Part shown: one piece after another, positions 16,542 to 25,773 of the stretch
Layout: each line of letters opens with the position of its first letter
Position numbering within the stretch: the first letter of the stretch is position 1
Source: Candidatus Poribacteria bacterium
GTDB lineage: Bacteria; Poribacteria; WGA-4E; UBA9662
Assembly (NCBI GenBank): GCA_002709695.1
Contig: PAQF01000053.1
Coordinates: 1 to 46,679, forward strand
Direction of reading: 5' to 3'
DNA length: 46,679 bases
Position numbers and translations under genes: made by a program
The notes under the pieces: model-generated
Databases searched by the model: none
What the model saw: the letters and a program-made list of their open reading frames with translations, nothing else
What the model was told of the DNA's origin: nothing

Positions 16542-17621
16542 TTAATCTTTCAATTCATTACAGTAGGAACAGATTCTAACCATTGGTTGGCTACTTAAGA
16601 CCTCCGACTTTGAAAGAATATAGTCTTCCTTACCAGTAACACAATTCGGATTCTTACATTGTTGTAAATCTTCCATGATCTCTTGTTCCGGAGGTTTGGT
16701 CAAAACCAAATGTTCTAACCCTAGTAGGCTGACCATTAATGCCATTCTTACCGGTACCCCATTCGCCGACTGTTCAAAATAGGCTGCTCGTGGATCACCA
16801 TCCAATTCATAGGTTAATTCGTTAACACGTGGTAGTGGATGCATAATCATAGATGACGATTTTGCACTTTCCATGATTGTTGAGTTCAATTGGTAGGCTT
16901 TCTGTGCCGACTGCAGATCAATTCCTGGAGGGAGTCGCTCTGCTTGTAACCGATTAACGTAGATTACGTCGAGATTGCCGATGACATCAGAAATTCGATC
17001 TGCTTTTGTAGGCTCAACACCATAAAGATGTTTCAATTTGGTGATCACCCATTCTGGCATTTGAAACCCAGAAGGAGCAATATGAACCAATTGTCCTCCA
17101 AATCTAGCAACTCCAATAGCCAGAGAATGCGCAGCACGACTATATCGCAGATCACCACAGATACCAATCGTTTTTTTCTGGATATTCCCTTGTCGTTTTA
17201 TCATCGTATAGAGATCAATCAGCCCTTGGGTAGGATGGCTATGTCCACCATCACCACAGTTTATAACTGGCACTTGTGCATATTCTGCCATCACACGTGC
17301 TGAACCAGCCCAATTGTGCCGAACAGTAATTAAATCAGCATAATTAGCAACCATGCGAGCCGTGTCCGCAATGGTCTCGCCTTTGGCAATTGAGGAAGAG
17401 GTCGGATCAGTAAAACCCAATGCACGGCCATCAAGACGGCTAATCGCGCTTTCGAAGGACAGTCGGGTTCGTGTGCTGGGTTCGAAAAATAGAGTGGCTA
17501 AAATTTTCCCTTTACAGAAACCCGCCCAAGTAGCAGGTTGCTCTTTCATCTGGTCAGCCAATCGAAAAATTTGTTCAATCTCAAAATTTGATAGATCATC
17601 AAGTGTAATAAAATCCCTCAT
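16542..17621 (-). CDS. pyrB: Aspartate carbamoyltransferase with C-terminal PyrI-type zinc domain
   Basis: The catalytic part (residues 1-305) carries the carbamoyl-phosphate loop FFEPSTRTRLSFE (46-58), GDGGHSHPTQGLIDLYT and HPLPRVNEL. It catalyses carbamoyl phosphate plus aspartate to carbamoyl aspartate in pyrimidine synthesis. The protein is about 50 residues longer than a normal PyrB. The extra tail has Cys322, Cys327, Cys351 and Cys354, the same spacing (x4, x23, x2) and the same CxNxxC/CxYC look as the zinc domain of E. coli PyrI (Cys109, 114, 138, 141). The allosteric nucleotide-binding half of PyrI is missing. The gene overlaps the end of pyrD by 4 bp, so the two are cotranscribed. 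Confidence 0.95.
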   Translation of the reverse strand: MRDFITLDDLSNFEIEQIFRLADQMKEQPATWAGFCKGKILATLFFEPSTRTRLSFESAISRLDGRALGFTDPTSSSIAKGETIADTARMVANYADLITVRHNWAGSARVMAEYAQVPVINCGDGGHSHPTQGLIDLYTMIKRQGNIQKKTIGICGDLRYSRAAHSLAIGVARFGGQLVHIAPSGFQMPEWVITKLKHLYGVEPTKADRISDVIGNLDVIYVNRLQAERLPPGIDLQSAQKAYQLNSTIMESAKSSSMIMHPLPRVNELTYELDGDPRAAYFEQSANGVPVRMALMVSLLGLEHLVLTKPPEQEIMEDLQQCKNPNCVTGKEDYILSKSEVLSSQPMVRICSYCNELKD

Positions 17622-18547
17622 GCCACAACCTCCAAACTACCAACCAGTTTTTGAAGTGAACCTATCTGGTGCTGATTCAAATATTCCCGAATCCCAGACA
17701 CAATATCAATTGAGACACTGGGATTGACGAAATTGGCTGTACCAACCGCAACAGCTGACGCCCCTGCCAAAAAAAATTCGATGGCATCCTCCGCTTTCAT
17801 AATACCACCCATGCCGATGATCGGAATTTTTACCGTATTGTAAACTTGCCATACCACTCTCAAAGCTACCGGCTTAATCGCTGGACCAGATAGTCCCGCG
17901 ACTACATTTGCAATCAGTGGTTTCCGAGTCTTAATGTCAATCCCCATACCAAGTAATGTATTAATAGCCGAGAGTCCATCCGCACCTGCGTCCTCCGCAG
18001 CCACCGCTATCTTAGTAACATCAGTTACATTAGGCGATAACTTTACCAATAATGGAAGATCAGTCTTTTCACGAACACGCTGGACAAGTTGATATGTCAG
18101 GTTGGGATCAACGCCAAAACTCATTCCTCCACAATTCAGATTCGGACAGGAAATGTTAAGCTCAATAGACGCTATATGTCCTGCCTGGGACAATTTCTCA
18201 ACGACTTCAACATACTCTTCTTCTGTCTTGCCACAGACATTGACAATTACAGGAACATCAAATGAACTGAGGTAAGGCAACTTTTCATTGATAAAACGTT
18301 CCACACCGACATTCTGCAACCCAATCGAATTCAGCATTCCCTGAGGCGTTTCTGCAATACGCGGCATTTCATTACCCGTCCATGGGACATTGGTAATACC
18401 CTTGACCACGATAGCTCCAAGTTGATTTAAATCAACAAAATCAGTATATTCACTCCCATATCCAAACGTCCCCGAGGCCGTCATAATCGGTGTCTTCATC
18501 TTTATACCATTAATATTAACAGCTACGGAGATATCGTTTTCTGCCAC
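17618..18547 (-). CDS. pyrD: Dihydroorotate dehydrogenase, class 1 (PyrD 1B-like)
   Basis: A 309-residue FMN TIM-barrel protein. It shows ASGTFGYG near the N-terminus, the lid motif NSIGLQN, the active-site cysteine in ELNISCPN (the Cys base typical of class 1 enzymes), LVKLSPN, and the FMN phosphate site in IGMGGI. It oxidizes dihydroorotate to orotate. Type 1B enzymes normally work with PyrK, which is not in this window. The GTG start has AAGGTG 7 nt upstream. It overlaps pyrB by 4 bp, and the upstream LamG-HEAT gene lies close by on the same strand. Confidence 0.95.
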   Translation of the reverse strand: MAENDISVAVNINGIKMKTPIMTASGTFGYGSEYTDFVDLNQLGAIVVKGITNVPWTGNEMPRIAETPQGMLNSIGLQNVGVERFINEKLPYLSSFDVPVIVNVCGKTEEEYVEVVEKLSQAGHIASIELNISCPNLNCGGMSFGVDPNLTYQLVQRVREKTDLPLLVKLSPNVTDVTKIAVAAEDAGADGLSAINTLLGMGIDIKTRKPLIANVVAGLSGPAIKPVALRVVWQVYNTVKIPIIGMGGIMKAEDAIEFFLAGASAVAVGTANFVNPSVSIDIVSGIREYLNQHQIGSLQKLVGSLEVVA

Positions 18548-18646
18548 TGTAAGTCACCTTTTAAGTTCGTTTTTTAATACTCAGCCGAGCTAGCGTTCCT
18601 GATGCGTTTCAAAGCTGATGCCGCATAGACACGAACAATCGGCTCT

Positions 18647-20428
18647 TCATCCAATAGAGTTTTTTTTGAGGTTGTCAACAGCATCCTTAGCTCCAAGTTT
18701 TCCAAGCGCTTCCACAGCGCCTATCCTAACACGACTATCACGATCTTTGAATAATTTAATTAGGTCACGAACCGAGGATTGAGCGTCAATATCGCCTAAA
18801 ATGGCCGCAGCCTGATACCGAACTTCGTTATCTTGGTCTTCTAGCTTGCCTATCAAATCCGGGATAATCGAATCGATTTCTTCTTTAAATCCGCCTAATG
18901 CCTGCACTGCATTCTTTCGAACATACGGACTTTCGTCAGTCAGTAGATGTCTCAGACTTGAAATTGCGGAAACAGCATGAACCTGACCTAGTGCGAGCGT
19001 TGCATTGCCGCGTACAGATCCATTCGGGTCTTGTAACAAATTAACCAACACGGAAACCACATCAACAGTAGCATTGCCAATTTCACCTATAGCCTCAATT
19101 GCCTCTGCACGAACCAACCAATCTGAATGCTGTACTAACTCGATTAGTACCGGAACTGCAGAACCTGCATCCTGACCAATACGACTGAGGATCTGAATTG
19201 AGGAAATAGTTACTTGAGTATCTGCTGCGAAACCAATTTCTTGCAAAAGGGAAACAACGAATATAACAGCATCTCCACCAATTCTGACTAGCACATCAAC
19301 TGCAATTTCGGTAACATCCTCTTCTGACGATTGCAAGGCAGGGATTACCTGCGATATGATGTCATCATCCAATAACGATGGCTGAATTTCATAAAGCTTA
19401 GAAGCAATTTGAGTCCGCAAACCTATATCATTAACTTTAAAACTCTCAAGCAAGACAGGAACAACTGCTCTTTTTGTTGAAGGATCAATCTTATACAATG
19501 CTGAAGCGACTTGAAAACGGACATTTGGGTCATCATTCTCCAGTTTTGTCTGTAAAATAGATACAGCAACGGGTGCTTCTAACCCAAGCTGACTGAGATT
19601 TTCAACTACCTCTTCCAGATTCTTAATACCTGTTTTTTCCAATGTACGAACTAAGACGGCTGAAATCGGTTCATTCGAACCAGCAAGAACCAAATCCACT
19701 AAACAAATTTCAGCGCCTTCGTACAACGTACCATGATTCCCATAAATGGAACGATCAATTGGACTCCCATCGTCAAAATTCCAATATCCAACCAATCCAG
19801 CTTCATCACCTTTGAGGCGTTTCTGCACCGACGCTTTTATCTGGCGAGGAGATCGTGTGACACTCCAAAGCCGAACTTCATCAATCATTCCAATCCAGCG
19901 AAAATTCTCATCATTATCCTGAAACCTGCCAATGCTAAGACTATTAGAGGGATCATAATCAATTCCGTCTGATTCAACTACTTGTCCACCTTTTTCCTCT
20001 CCATCAATATAAAGTCGCATTTTCCGACCATCATAAGTTGCAGCAACATGATGCCAGTTTTTGAGTGTTATTGTATCAGGAGCTGTGGGCAAAAAAGCAC
20101 CATAACCACGTGGAACAAATTCAAACATCAATCCACTCTTCCCATCTGACATTAAAGCATATCCACCTTCATCGCTCCCACTACCCCAGACACAAGAAAA
20201 AATCCCGGACCATACAGGTACAGGCTTTTCCTGATAAATCCAAGCTTCTAGTGTAATCTGCTTATCCTTAATCTTAAAGTGATCTTTTTCCTGAAGGTCG
20301 ACATAACCTCCATTGACTAGAAGAGCCTTATTTTTTAAACCAACTGTCGACGGCAAGCTATTTGATATGAGAAATAGTACGACTAGAGACTTTAACGATC
20401 CCAAGAAAGCGACTGAAACTAAACTCAC
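18647..20428 (-). CDS. Secreted LamG (concanavalin-like) plus HEAT-repeat protein, with a frame break near its 3' end
   Basis: The frame encodes 593 residues. A hydrophobic N-terminal signal (about 1-30) is followed by a LamG/concanavalin-like jelly roll at about 35-225 (ITLEAWIY, NWHHVAATYDGRKMRLYIDG, IGMIDEVRLWSVTRS, GYWNFDDG). HEAT repeats run from about 260 to the end (VRAEAIEAIGEIG, VRKNAVQALGGF, VRIGAVEALGKLG). The GTG start overlaps the upstream gene's stop by 4 bp. An A8 run (18660-18667) precedes the stop: with seven As the frame would continue 28 residues through another HEAT helix pair (EEPIVRVYAASALKRI) to a TAA at 18574. So the true product may be longer by slippage, or the last repeat has been lost. 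Confidence 0.88.
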   Translation of the reverse strand: MSLVSVAFLGSLKSLVVLFLISNSLPSTVGLKNKALLVNGGYVDLQEKDHFKIKDKQITLEAWIYQEKPVPVWSGIFSCVWGSGSDEGGYALMSDGKSGLMFEFVPRGYGAFLPTAPDTITLKNWHHVAATYDGRKMRLYIDGEEKGGQVVESDGIDYDPSNSLSIGRFQDNDENFRWIGMIDEVRLWSVTRSPRQIKASVQKRLKGDEAGLVGYWNFDDGSPIDRSIYGNHGTLYEGAEICLVDLVLAGSNEPISAVLVRTLEKTGIKNLEEVVENLSQLGLEAPVAVSILQTKLENDDPNVRFQVASALYKIDPSTKRAVVPVLLESFKVNDIGLRTQIASKLYEIQPSLLDDDIISQVIPALQSSEEDVTEIAVDVLVRIGGDAVIFVVSLLQEIGFAADTQVTISSIQILSRIGQDAGSAVPVLIELVQHSDWLVRAEAIEAIGEIGNATVDVVSVLVNLLQDPNGSVRGNATLALGQVHAVSAISSLRHLLTDESPYVRKNAVQALGGFKEEIDSIIPDLIGKLEDQDNEVRYQAAAILGDIDAQSSVRDLIKLFKDRDSRVRIGAVEALGKLGAKDAVDNLKKNSIG

Positions 20429-21486
20429 TGAACATCAACTCGTGTTTTTAGTTCAATCACTTGCCCAGTACTCGATGATTCAATTCCTGCCAGCATAATC
20501 TCAGTCACATGGCGTGCTGCATAAGCATTTGACAATGGTGGTTGTGTTCCTTCACGAATGTGCCGAGCAAAATGTTCATGCATCCCTCCCGGATTACTGT
20601 CTGCACAATCAATAGCCTTAACGTCAACAGGTGCATGCTCACGTGTATAAGACGTTGGTGTGAACTGGCTCAATGCTGCACCGTCTTTACCAGGGAAGGT
20701 GAACTTCCCTGCTGTACCATGGATGCTACCTTCAGAAGTGCGAGACGGATCGCACCAACTGGTCTCAGCAGTAACAATTCCACCTTCCTCTGTTTCTAAC
20801 ACTAGCGTGGCGACATCTTCAAGATCTGTAGGCTTATCGAAAGTAGAGACAAAACCAGTAAGACGCTTAAACGTACCAAGTATAGCAACGAGATTCGATA
20901 TACCATACACTCCCATGTCAAAAAGCGCCCCAACACTAGCCCGTTTTGAATCGAAAAACCACAGGTCATCAGACTTTTCGCCAAACAAGTCTCGAATTTC
21001 AGCATAATATATCTCAGGTCCACCATGACTAGACCGCCACCTAGCCCCCGAAACCCTACCGATGGCATCCTCAGCAATAAGTTGCCTGGCTTTGTAAACG
21101 GGAGCACCAAAATGAGGCAAACACATAACCGTACGATCACTTTTTTTTACTGCATCTACGAAATTATTTGCCTCAGCCATATCACCACAGAGTGGTTTTT
21201 GCATCAACACATGTTTTCCAGCTTCTATAGCCTTTATTCCCCAAGATACATGGTGTGGGTGTGGCGTCCCAACAATAATTCCTTGGATAGAATCATCTGA
21301 AACAATAGCTTCATAGTCTTGTGTCCAATGCGGAATACCAAACTCCTCTGCCTGTTGTTTTAAACGGTGTTCCTTTCTACCACTAATAACAGTTACTTCA
21401 AAATCATCTCCTCCTGCAATATCAGGTAGATGTAATCGGCGAACAATCCCTCCTGCGCCAATAACGCCAAGTTTAATTTTGCCCAT
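20425..21486 (-). CDS. Gfo/Idh/MocA family NAD(P)-dependent oxidoreductase
   Basis: A 353-residue oxidoreductase with an N-terminal Rossmann fold (GVIGAGGIVRRLHLPDI), the family EKP-like motif as MQKPLC, and a C-terminal alpha/beta dimerization domain with a DMGVYGISNL segment where family members carry the catalytic His region. Members oxidize or reduce sugars, inositols and their derivatives. The start is the ATG at 21484-21486, 8 nt after AAGGAG; an in-frame GTG three codons earlier overlaps that site. It overlaps the start of the LamG-HEAT gene by 4 bp, so the two are probably translated as a unit. Substrate unknown. Confidence 0.9.
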   Translation of the reverse strand: MGKIKLGVIGAGGIVRRLHLPDIAGGDDFEVTVISGRKEHRLKQQAEEFGIPHWTQDYEAIVSDDSIQGIIVGTPHPHHVSWGIKAIEAGKHVLMQKPLCGDMAEANNFVDAVKKSDRTVMCLPHFGAPVYKARQLIAEDAIGRVSGARWRSSHGGPEIYYAEIRDLFGEKSDDLWFFDSKRASVGALFDMGVYGISNLVAILGTFKRLTGFVSTFDKPTDLEDVATLVLETEEGGIVTAETSWCDPSRTSEGSIHGTAGKFTFPGKDGAALSQFTPTSYTREHAPVDVKAIDCADSNPGGMHEHFARHIREGTQPPLSNAYAARHVTEIMLAGIESSSTGQVIELKTRVDVQ

Positions 21487-21882
21487 TTGATTCACTCCTT
21501 ACTTTTATGACTGAAAATTAATTTATCGTGGGATCATGAATTGTCCTGAATACCAGCTCAACAGACACCCCCCACTACGGACGAAAAATCCATGGATCAA
21601 CTCCTGAAAAAAAGCGATGCTGATTGATTAACTCTTAGCCTAATCCTCGGAATCGCGATCAACAATGGAACTCCATTAAGAATAATATCAAAAGGCCCAA
21701 AATAAGCAATATTGAAGTTTACTAAGCTAACCCATTCATCAAGGATGATTTCCATGCTAAAATCTACAGAACTACAGAAATTACTGCAAACTGAATTTAG
21801 ATTAGCATTTATATAAAATCACGTTTATCTTAATTGCTACACAGATACCATAATCTATGTTGAGGTTCGTTGATTTGAAAAC
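21487..21882. other. Intergenic stretch, nothing recognised
   Basis: About 395 bp between two minus-strand genes. It is AT-rich, without a protein-like frame, RNA gene or clear terminator that I can support. It should carry the promoter of the Gfo/Idh/MocA gene. Confidence 0.5.
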
Positions 21883-23175
21883 CTACAGGCTATCTGTCTG
21901 CTTATGTGCAATAGTATTATACTCACCCTCCCTTTGAGGAATAAGTCGACGAAAATCAGCCCCTGAAGGGTTTTGGAAAACTTTTAAGTCAAACTCCGGT
22001 ACCACTGCCAACAAGTGGTCGAAAATATCAGCTTGAATGCCTTCATAATTAGCCCAAATCGTATCTTTACTAAATACATAGACCTCGATTGGCAAACCGT
22101 GCTCAGTTGGAGCTAAATGCCGCACCAGAAAAGTCATCTCCTGATTAATCATCAGATGATGTCTCAAGTAAGCTATGGTATAAGCACGGAACGTGCCTAC
22201 ATTGGTTAACCTTCTTCCATTAACTAAACTGGCATCATCAACTTCATTTTCGTTGTTATAAGTAGAAAGTTCGTCCTTTTTGGCCTGAATATAGTCCGCA
22301 ATATACTGAATTTTGGAGAACCGAGTCAGCATGTCTCCATCACAAAACTTAATAGTTGAAATATCAATGTTAATAGTCCGCTTGATTCGCCGACCACCCG
22401 CTTCTTTCATTCCACGCCAATTCTTGAATGATTCCCCAATTAGCGCATAGGTCGGAATGGTCGTGATAGTTTTATCCCAATTTTGCACTTTGACAGTAGT
22501 CAGCGCAATTTCGATGACATCCCCATCAGCACCGTATTTAGGCATTTCTATCCAATCCCCTTTAGCTACCATTTGGTTAGCAATTAGCTGAATACCTGCA
22601 ACAAAACCAAGGATTGAATCTCGGAAAACCAGCAAGAGCAAAGCACCTAAGGCACTCAGACCACTGAACAAATACAAAGGCGTTTTATTCAGAATTAGCG
22701 AGACAATGAAGATCCCACAGACGAAATAAGCAACGATTTTGACTACCTGTACAGTGGCTTTTAGTGGAATATCCTGCGAGGTCCGAGACGAACTATAAAC
22801 AGTCAAAAACACATCAAGTAACGAACTAAAAACAAGAGTTCCCACCAACGCGATGCAAACCATACTGATGTTTCTGGTCAACTGGATGGCGGTGATATAA
22901 CCACTCAACAGATTAGGCAAAGCAGCGTAGAAAACACAAGCAAAGAAGAAAAGCGCAAGACGTTTCGCGAGCCTACGCTTATTAAAATTCAAATCCTCTT
23001 TAATAATCCAAGCTAGTAGTCGGTCGAACGTAGCATGAACCAATCTTCGGCTACCGGCATACAACACCGGATACAATAGAATTAAGATAACAACACCGAA
23101 AAGCCGTCCGGTCAGTCCCAAATGTGTGCCAACATCAACTGCAAATTTCGGCCAATTTTCAATTAACTTATCCAT
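21883..23175 (-). CDS. MscS-family mechanosensitive ion channel (YbdG-like)
   Basis: A 430-residue membrane protein with about five hydrophobic segments in the first ~195 residues, followed by the MscS pore helix region (SALGALLLLVFRDSILGFVAGIQL). The beta domain (QMVAKGDWIEMPKYGADGDVIEIALTTVKVQNWD) and an alpha/beta C-terminal domain follow. The KNWRGMKEAGGRRIKRTINID segment and the long insertion after it match the YbdG branch rather than small MscS. Its role is release of osmolytes or ions under membrane tension. The upstream neighbour is a dehydrogenase 92 bp away, without an obvious functional link. Confidence 0.9.
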   Translation of the reverse strand: MDKLIENWPKFAVDVGTHLGLTGRLFGVVILILLYPVLYAGSRRLVHATFDRLLAWIIKEDLNFNKRRLAKRLALFFFACVFYAALPNLLSGYITAIQLTRNISMVCIALVGTLVFSSLLDVFLTVYSSSRTSQDIPLKATVQVVKIVAYFVCGIFIVSLILNKTPLYLFSGLSALGALLLLVFRDSILGFVAGIQLIANQMVAKGDWIEMPKYGADGDVIEIALTTVKVQNWDKTITTIPTYALIGESFKNWRGMKEAGGRRIKRTINIDISTIKFCDGDMLTRFSKIQYIADYIQAKKDELSTYNNENEVDDASLVNGRRLTNVGTFRAYTIAYLRHHLMINQEMTFLVRHLAPTEHGLPIEVYVFSKDTIWANYEGIQADIFDHLLAVVPEFDLKVFQNPSGADFRRLIPQREGEYNTIAHKQTDSL

Positions 23176-23267
23176 AAGATTCTACCAGTTGTACGAACAC
23201 CATCAGATAGGTAGTCATGGAACAGATCATTAATCTTCAATATGCTTCTTAATCACAGCAATCCAGA

Positions 23268-24374
23268 TTACTGATCCCAGTCAACAATAACCTTTAGACT
23301 GTCAGAATCAGATGCACGGGTTATAGCTGCATCCAGCTTGGTATGCTGAAAACGCTCTGTATCATTAGTCATCAGCCCGATCTTTGGCAAACGACCTTCT
23401 GTCAAGAACTGATGTGCTAAACGAATACCATGCATACTAGAACCATGTGTAGCTTGATAACATTGCAGGCGGTAGTGAATATCATTGTTAAGATCAACCT
23501 GATGTGGAATTTTTGGCTTACCTGATGCACCTTTAACACCTGCGTGACCATCAAGTACCGTACCATACCCCATCAGATTAGGTGCCAATTCATATGCTTC
23601 TCGACATGGAGCATTAACCATCAGGAAATGAGGTTCATTGAATGGTTGACACGCCTTGAAAACATTATCAACTACCTGTTCATCCCAACGAATCCCGAGT
23701 ACGTTATCATCACCAAAATCTTTCATCACTCGCTCAAGCCGGTCTTTTCCTCGATTAATAACAATGATCTTACGGGCGTTCATCGCTTGTGCGCATTGCA
23801 GAGCGTAGGTGCTCTGTGATCCTGCCCCAATGAGTACCACAATTCGGTTTTCGATACAATTATTGACACGCGTCATGCCTTCGAGACAGCAAGCTAACGG
23901 TTCCAATTGGCAAGCGTAACTTGGATCAAAATCTTTAGGAAACTTAACAATGGGCCCCAGTTTAACAAACCAATCGGGAAGAATAGTATACAAACGTGCA
24001 AAGCCCGGAAACTCATGGCCTGTCGCCTGAGTATTCGGACAGCTAGTCCAGTCTCCAGTACCATTAATTCCACAGTAAATACAGGATAGATCGCCACATG
24101 GAATGTCGCACCCTAATCCAACCAGGTCACCCGAAACATATTCTTCAACCCCGCTACCAACGGCATCGACCACACAACAAGCTTCATGGAATAGAATAGC
24201 AGGCCACTGCTTGATCCGCGGGAGACCCTGCTGATGTATGACAACGTCTGACTGGCAAACCGACGTCTTAAGAGTGCGTAAACGAATTTCACCCGGTCCC
24301 GGCTCAGATATTAATTCGGTGGTAGCGGTGAAATTACCACCAGGTTGATCAAGAAAGTAAGTTAAATTTTTCAT
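23268..24374 (-). CDS. Zinc-type medium-chain dehydrogenase, divergent
   Basis: About 368 residues of the MDR superfamily. N-terminal residues include a catalytic-site Cys-Asp pair (SVCQSDVVIH) and HEACC in place of the usual GHE, and a Cys-rich loop (GCDIPCGDLSCIYCGINGTGDWTSC) corresponds to the structural zinc lobe. The Rossmann part carries VVLIGAGSQSTYALQCA with VINR following, which lacks the usual acidic NAD residue, so NADP may be used. The start is taken at the second ATG (24372-24374), with GGGG 6 nt upstream; an ATG four codons earlier overlaps this site. Substrate unknown, likely a sugar or polyol. Confidence 0.85.
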   Translation of the reverse strand: MKNLTYFLDQPGGNFTATTELISEPGPGEIRLRTLKTSVCQSDVVIHQQGLPRIKQWPAILFHEACCVVDAVGSGVEEYVSGDLVGLGCDIPCGDLSCIYCGINGTGDWTSCPNTQATGHEFPGFARLYTILPDWFVKLGPIVKFPKDFDPSYACQLEPLACCLEGMTRVNNCIENRIVVLIGAGSQSTYALQCAQAMNARKIIVINRGKDRLERVMKDFGDDNVLGIRWDEQVVDNVFKACQPFNEPHFLMVNAPCREAYELAPNLMGYGTVLDGHAGVKGASGKPKIPHQVDLNNDIHYRLQCYQATHGSSMHGIRLAHQFLTEGRLPKIGLMTNDTERFQHTKLDAAITRASDSDSLKVIVDWDQ

Positions 24375-24945
24375 AGTTATCCCCATCAGTATCTATGGCA
24401 GGCTGCGTATAATCCTTATCTCTGAGTTAACAAATGAATCCCATTTTAATTATTTCGAAATTGTATCCAAGACTAAGATATTTCGACATTAGAAAATCAT
24501 GATAATTATAAAGACTAAACCTTTACGTCATTATTCTATCACAAGGAATGTCACGTTTTTCAATGCTATTCAGTTCTGTAACAACTTTTGCTCTATAAAA
24601 ATATAATATTATTTTAGGTTTCCTTCAGATTGGCTTGAAGCACCCCTTTCGTTCTACGACACGTATATCCTTGGCAGAGACAGTACAAGGCTGGTCGACT
24701 AATTCGCTGATGAAGCTCAAATAGGGTATGATGGTAACTATACAGATACTTTGCTACAGGGAAAATTATTAAAAAACATGGTCGATACTGAAAGCCTATG
24801 AGGATTATAGATCAAAAGCTCCTAAACGCAGGAATGATTCAAAATTAAATAAACCCAACTAATTCATCAAAGACAAAAGGCGTTAAGCAATTAGCCCAAA
24901 TGTAGACCTGACTGCTCAAACGCCATAAAGATAACAAACTAAATT
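24375..24945. other. Long intergenic stretch with a coding remnant
   Basis: About 570 bp. Apart from the frame-interrupted protein-like segment at 24619-24801 I see no gene. The rest is AT-rich and should include the promoter of the dehydrogenase. Confidence 0.45.
24619..24801 (+). pseudogene. Fragment of an unknown protein with an in-frame stop
   Basis: One frame reads FPSDWLEAPLSFYDTYILGR, then on to RLVD, a TAA at 24700-24702, and FADEAQIGYDGNYTDTLLQG and on to a TGA at 24799-24801. Both parts have normal protein composition and share the same frame, which suggests a nonsense-mutated 3' fragment of a gene whose front is missing. I do not recognise the family. Confidence 0.35.
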
Positions 24946-25739
24946 TTACTCACCCTTGACAACGTCCCAGAATGTTGTCAATTTATTACTAGCTTCGACA
25001 CTCAACGGAACTATTGGTCCACCAAATTTCATCCTCCCTAATAGTTCTGATTTATCCGGATTAATACCACCCCAGTCGAGAAAGACACCTATTATTACAA
25101 CCTTCTTCGTATCCAGACGTCATTCCAACTTCAAGTCCTTTGGCAACCTTGACCGTAGTTATATATTTGAAAGGCATGGCAACCTCATAAATCATTCCGC
25201 CTTTACCCAAATCAGCATTGGGTTCAACAGCAATTTTCGATTTTGTTACTTCGGGATGTTTACCAAAATTAAGCACTTTATGCTTCTTTGTTCATGAAGG
25301 ACAAATTCGGTTTGCAATCTGGAGCACCTGTTTTCTTATTCTCCCAATCGATATAGAGAAATATACAATCTCCTTTCCAAACGTTACCATCATCAGGCCC
25401 TAGAAAGAATATATCGTCACGTACTGCCGTTGCAAAGTAGAAATTATCATTGTCATAGGCAACTGACCAAGTCATACTTATGTCATCCTTACCATCCCAG
25501 GTTTCCTTGCCTCGCAAAAGCTCTTTTTCTGTATCGAAAGCGATCCAAACAGCTCCTTGCCAATCATCCAAATTACCATCAATTTTCGGAGCCTTTACAA
25601 ACTTTCTGGCAATGGTTTCACCATACTTAAGGCCAAATTCCTTGCCGTTTGCTTTCGGCAAAAAGCCAGCCGCTTGAACTGAGGTAATGAATGCATAAAC
25701 CACACAAAATATAAGTAAACTGCAAACATTGTTTTTCAT
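24946..25739 (-). pseudogene. Frameshifted secreted CBM9-like protein, copy 1
   Basis: The front frame (25278-25739) gives a signal peptide and a sequence with KIDGNLDDWQGAVWIAFDT, YFATAVRDD, WKGDCIFLYIDWEN and CKPNLSF, typical of the family 9 carbohydrate-binding (DOMON-like) fold. It stops at NKEA. The continuation LNFGKHPEVTKSKIAVEPNA followed by GGMIYEVAMPF is in another frame (25061-25273). After GYEEGCNN it shifts again to GVFLDWGGINPDKSELLG, ending in TTFWDVVKGE with TAA at 24946-24948. Two frameshifts are therefore needed to restore the protein. The order is confirmed by homology to copy 2 next door. Confidence 0.75.
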
Positions 25740-25773
25740 TTTATTCCCTTTAAGTTAGCATATTTCCAACCTT

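Noticed and set aside
20660-21007. 115-codon plus-strand ORF inside the Gfo/Idh/MocA gene
   Set aside because: It lies fully within a well-supported oxidoreductase on the other strand and its composition is that of an antisense shadow.
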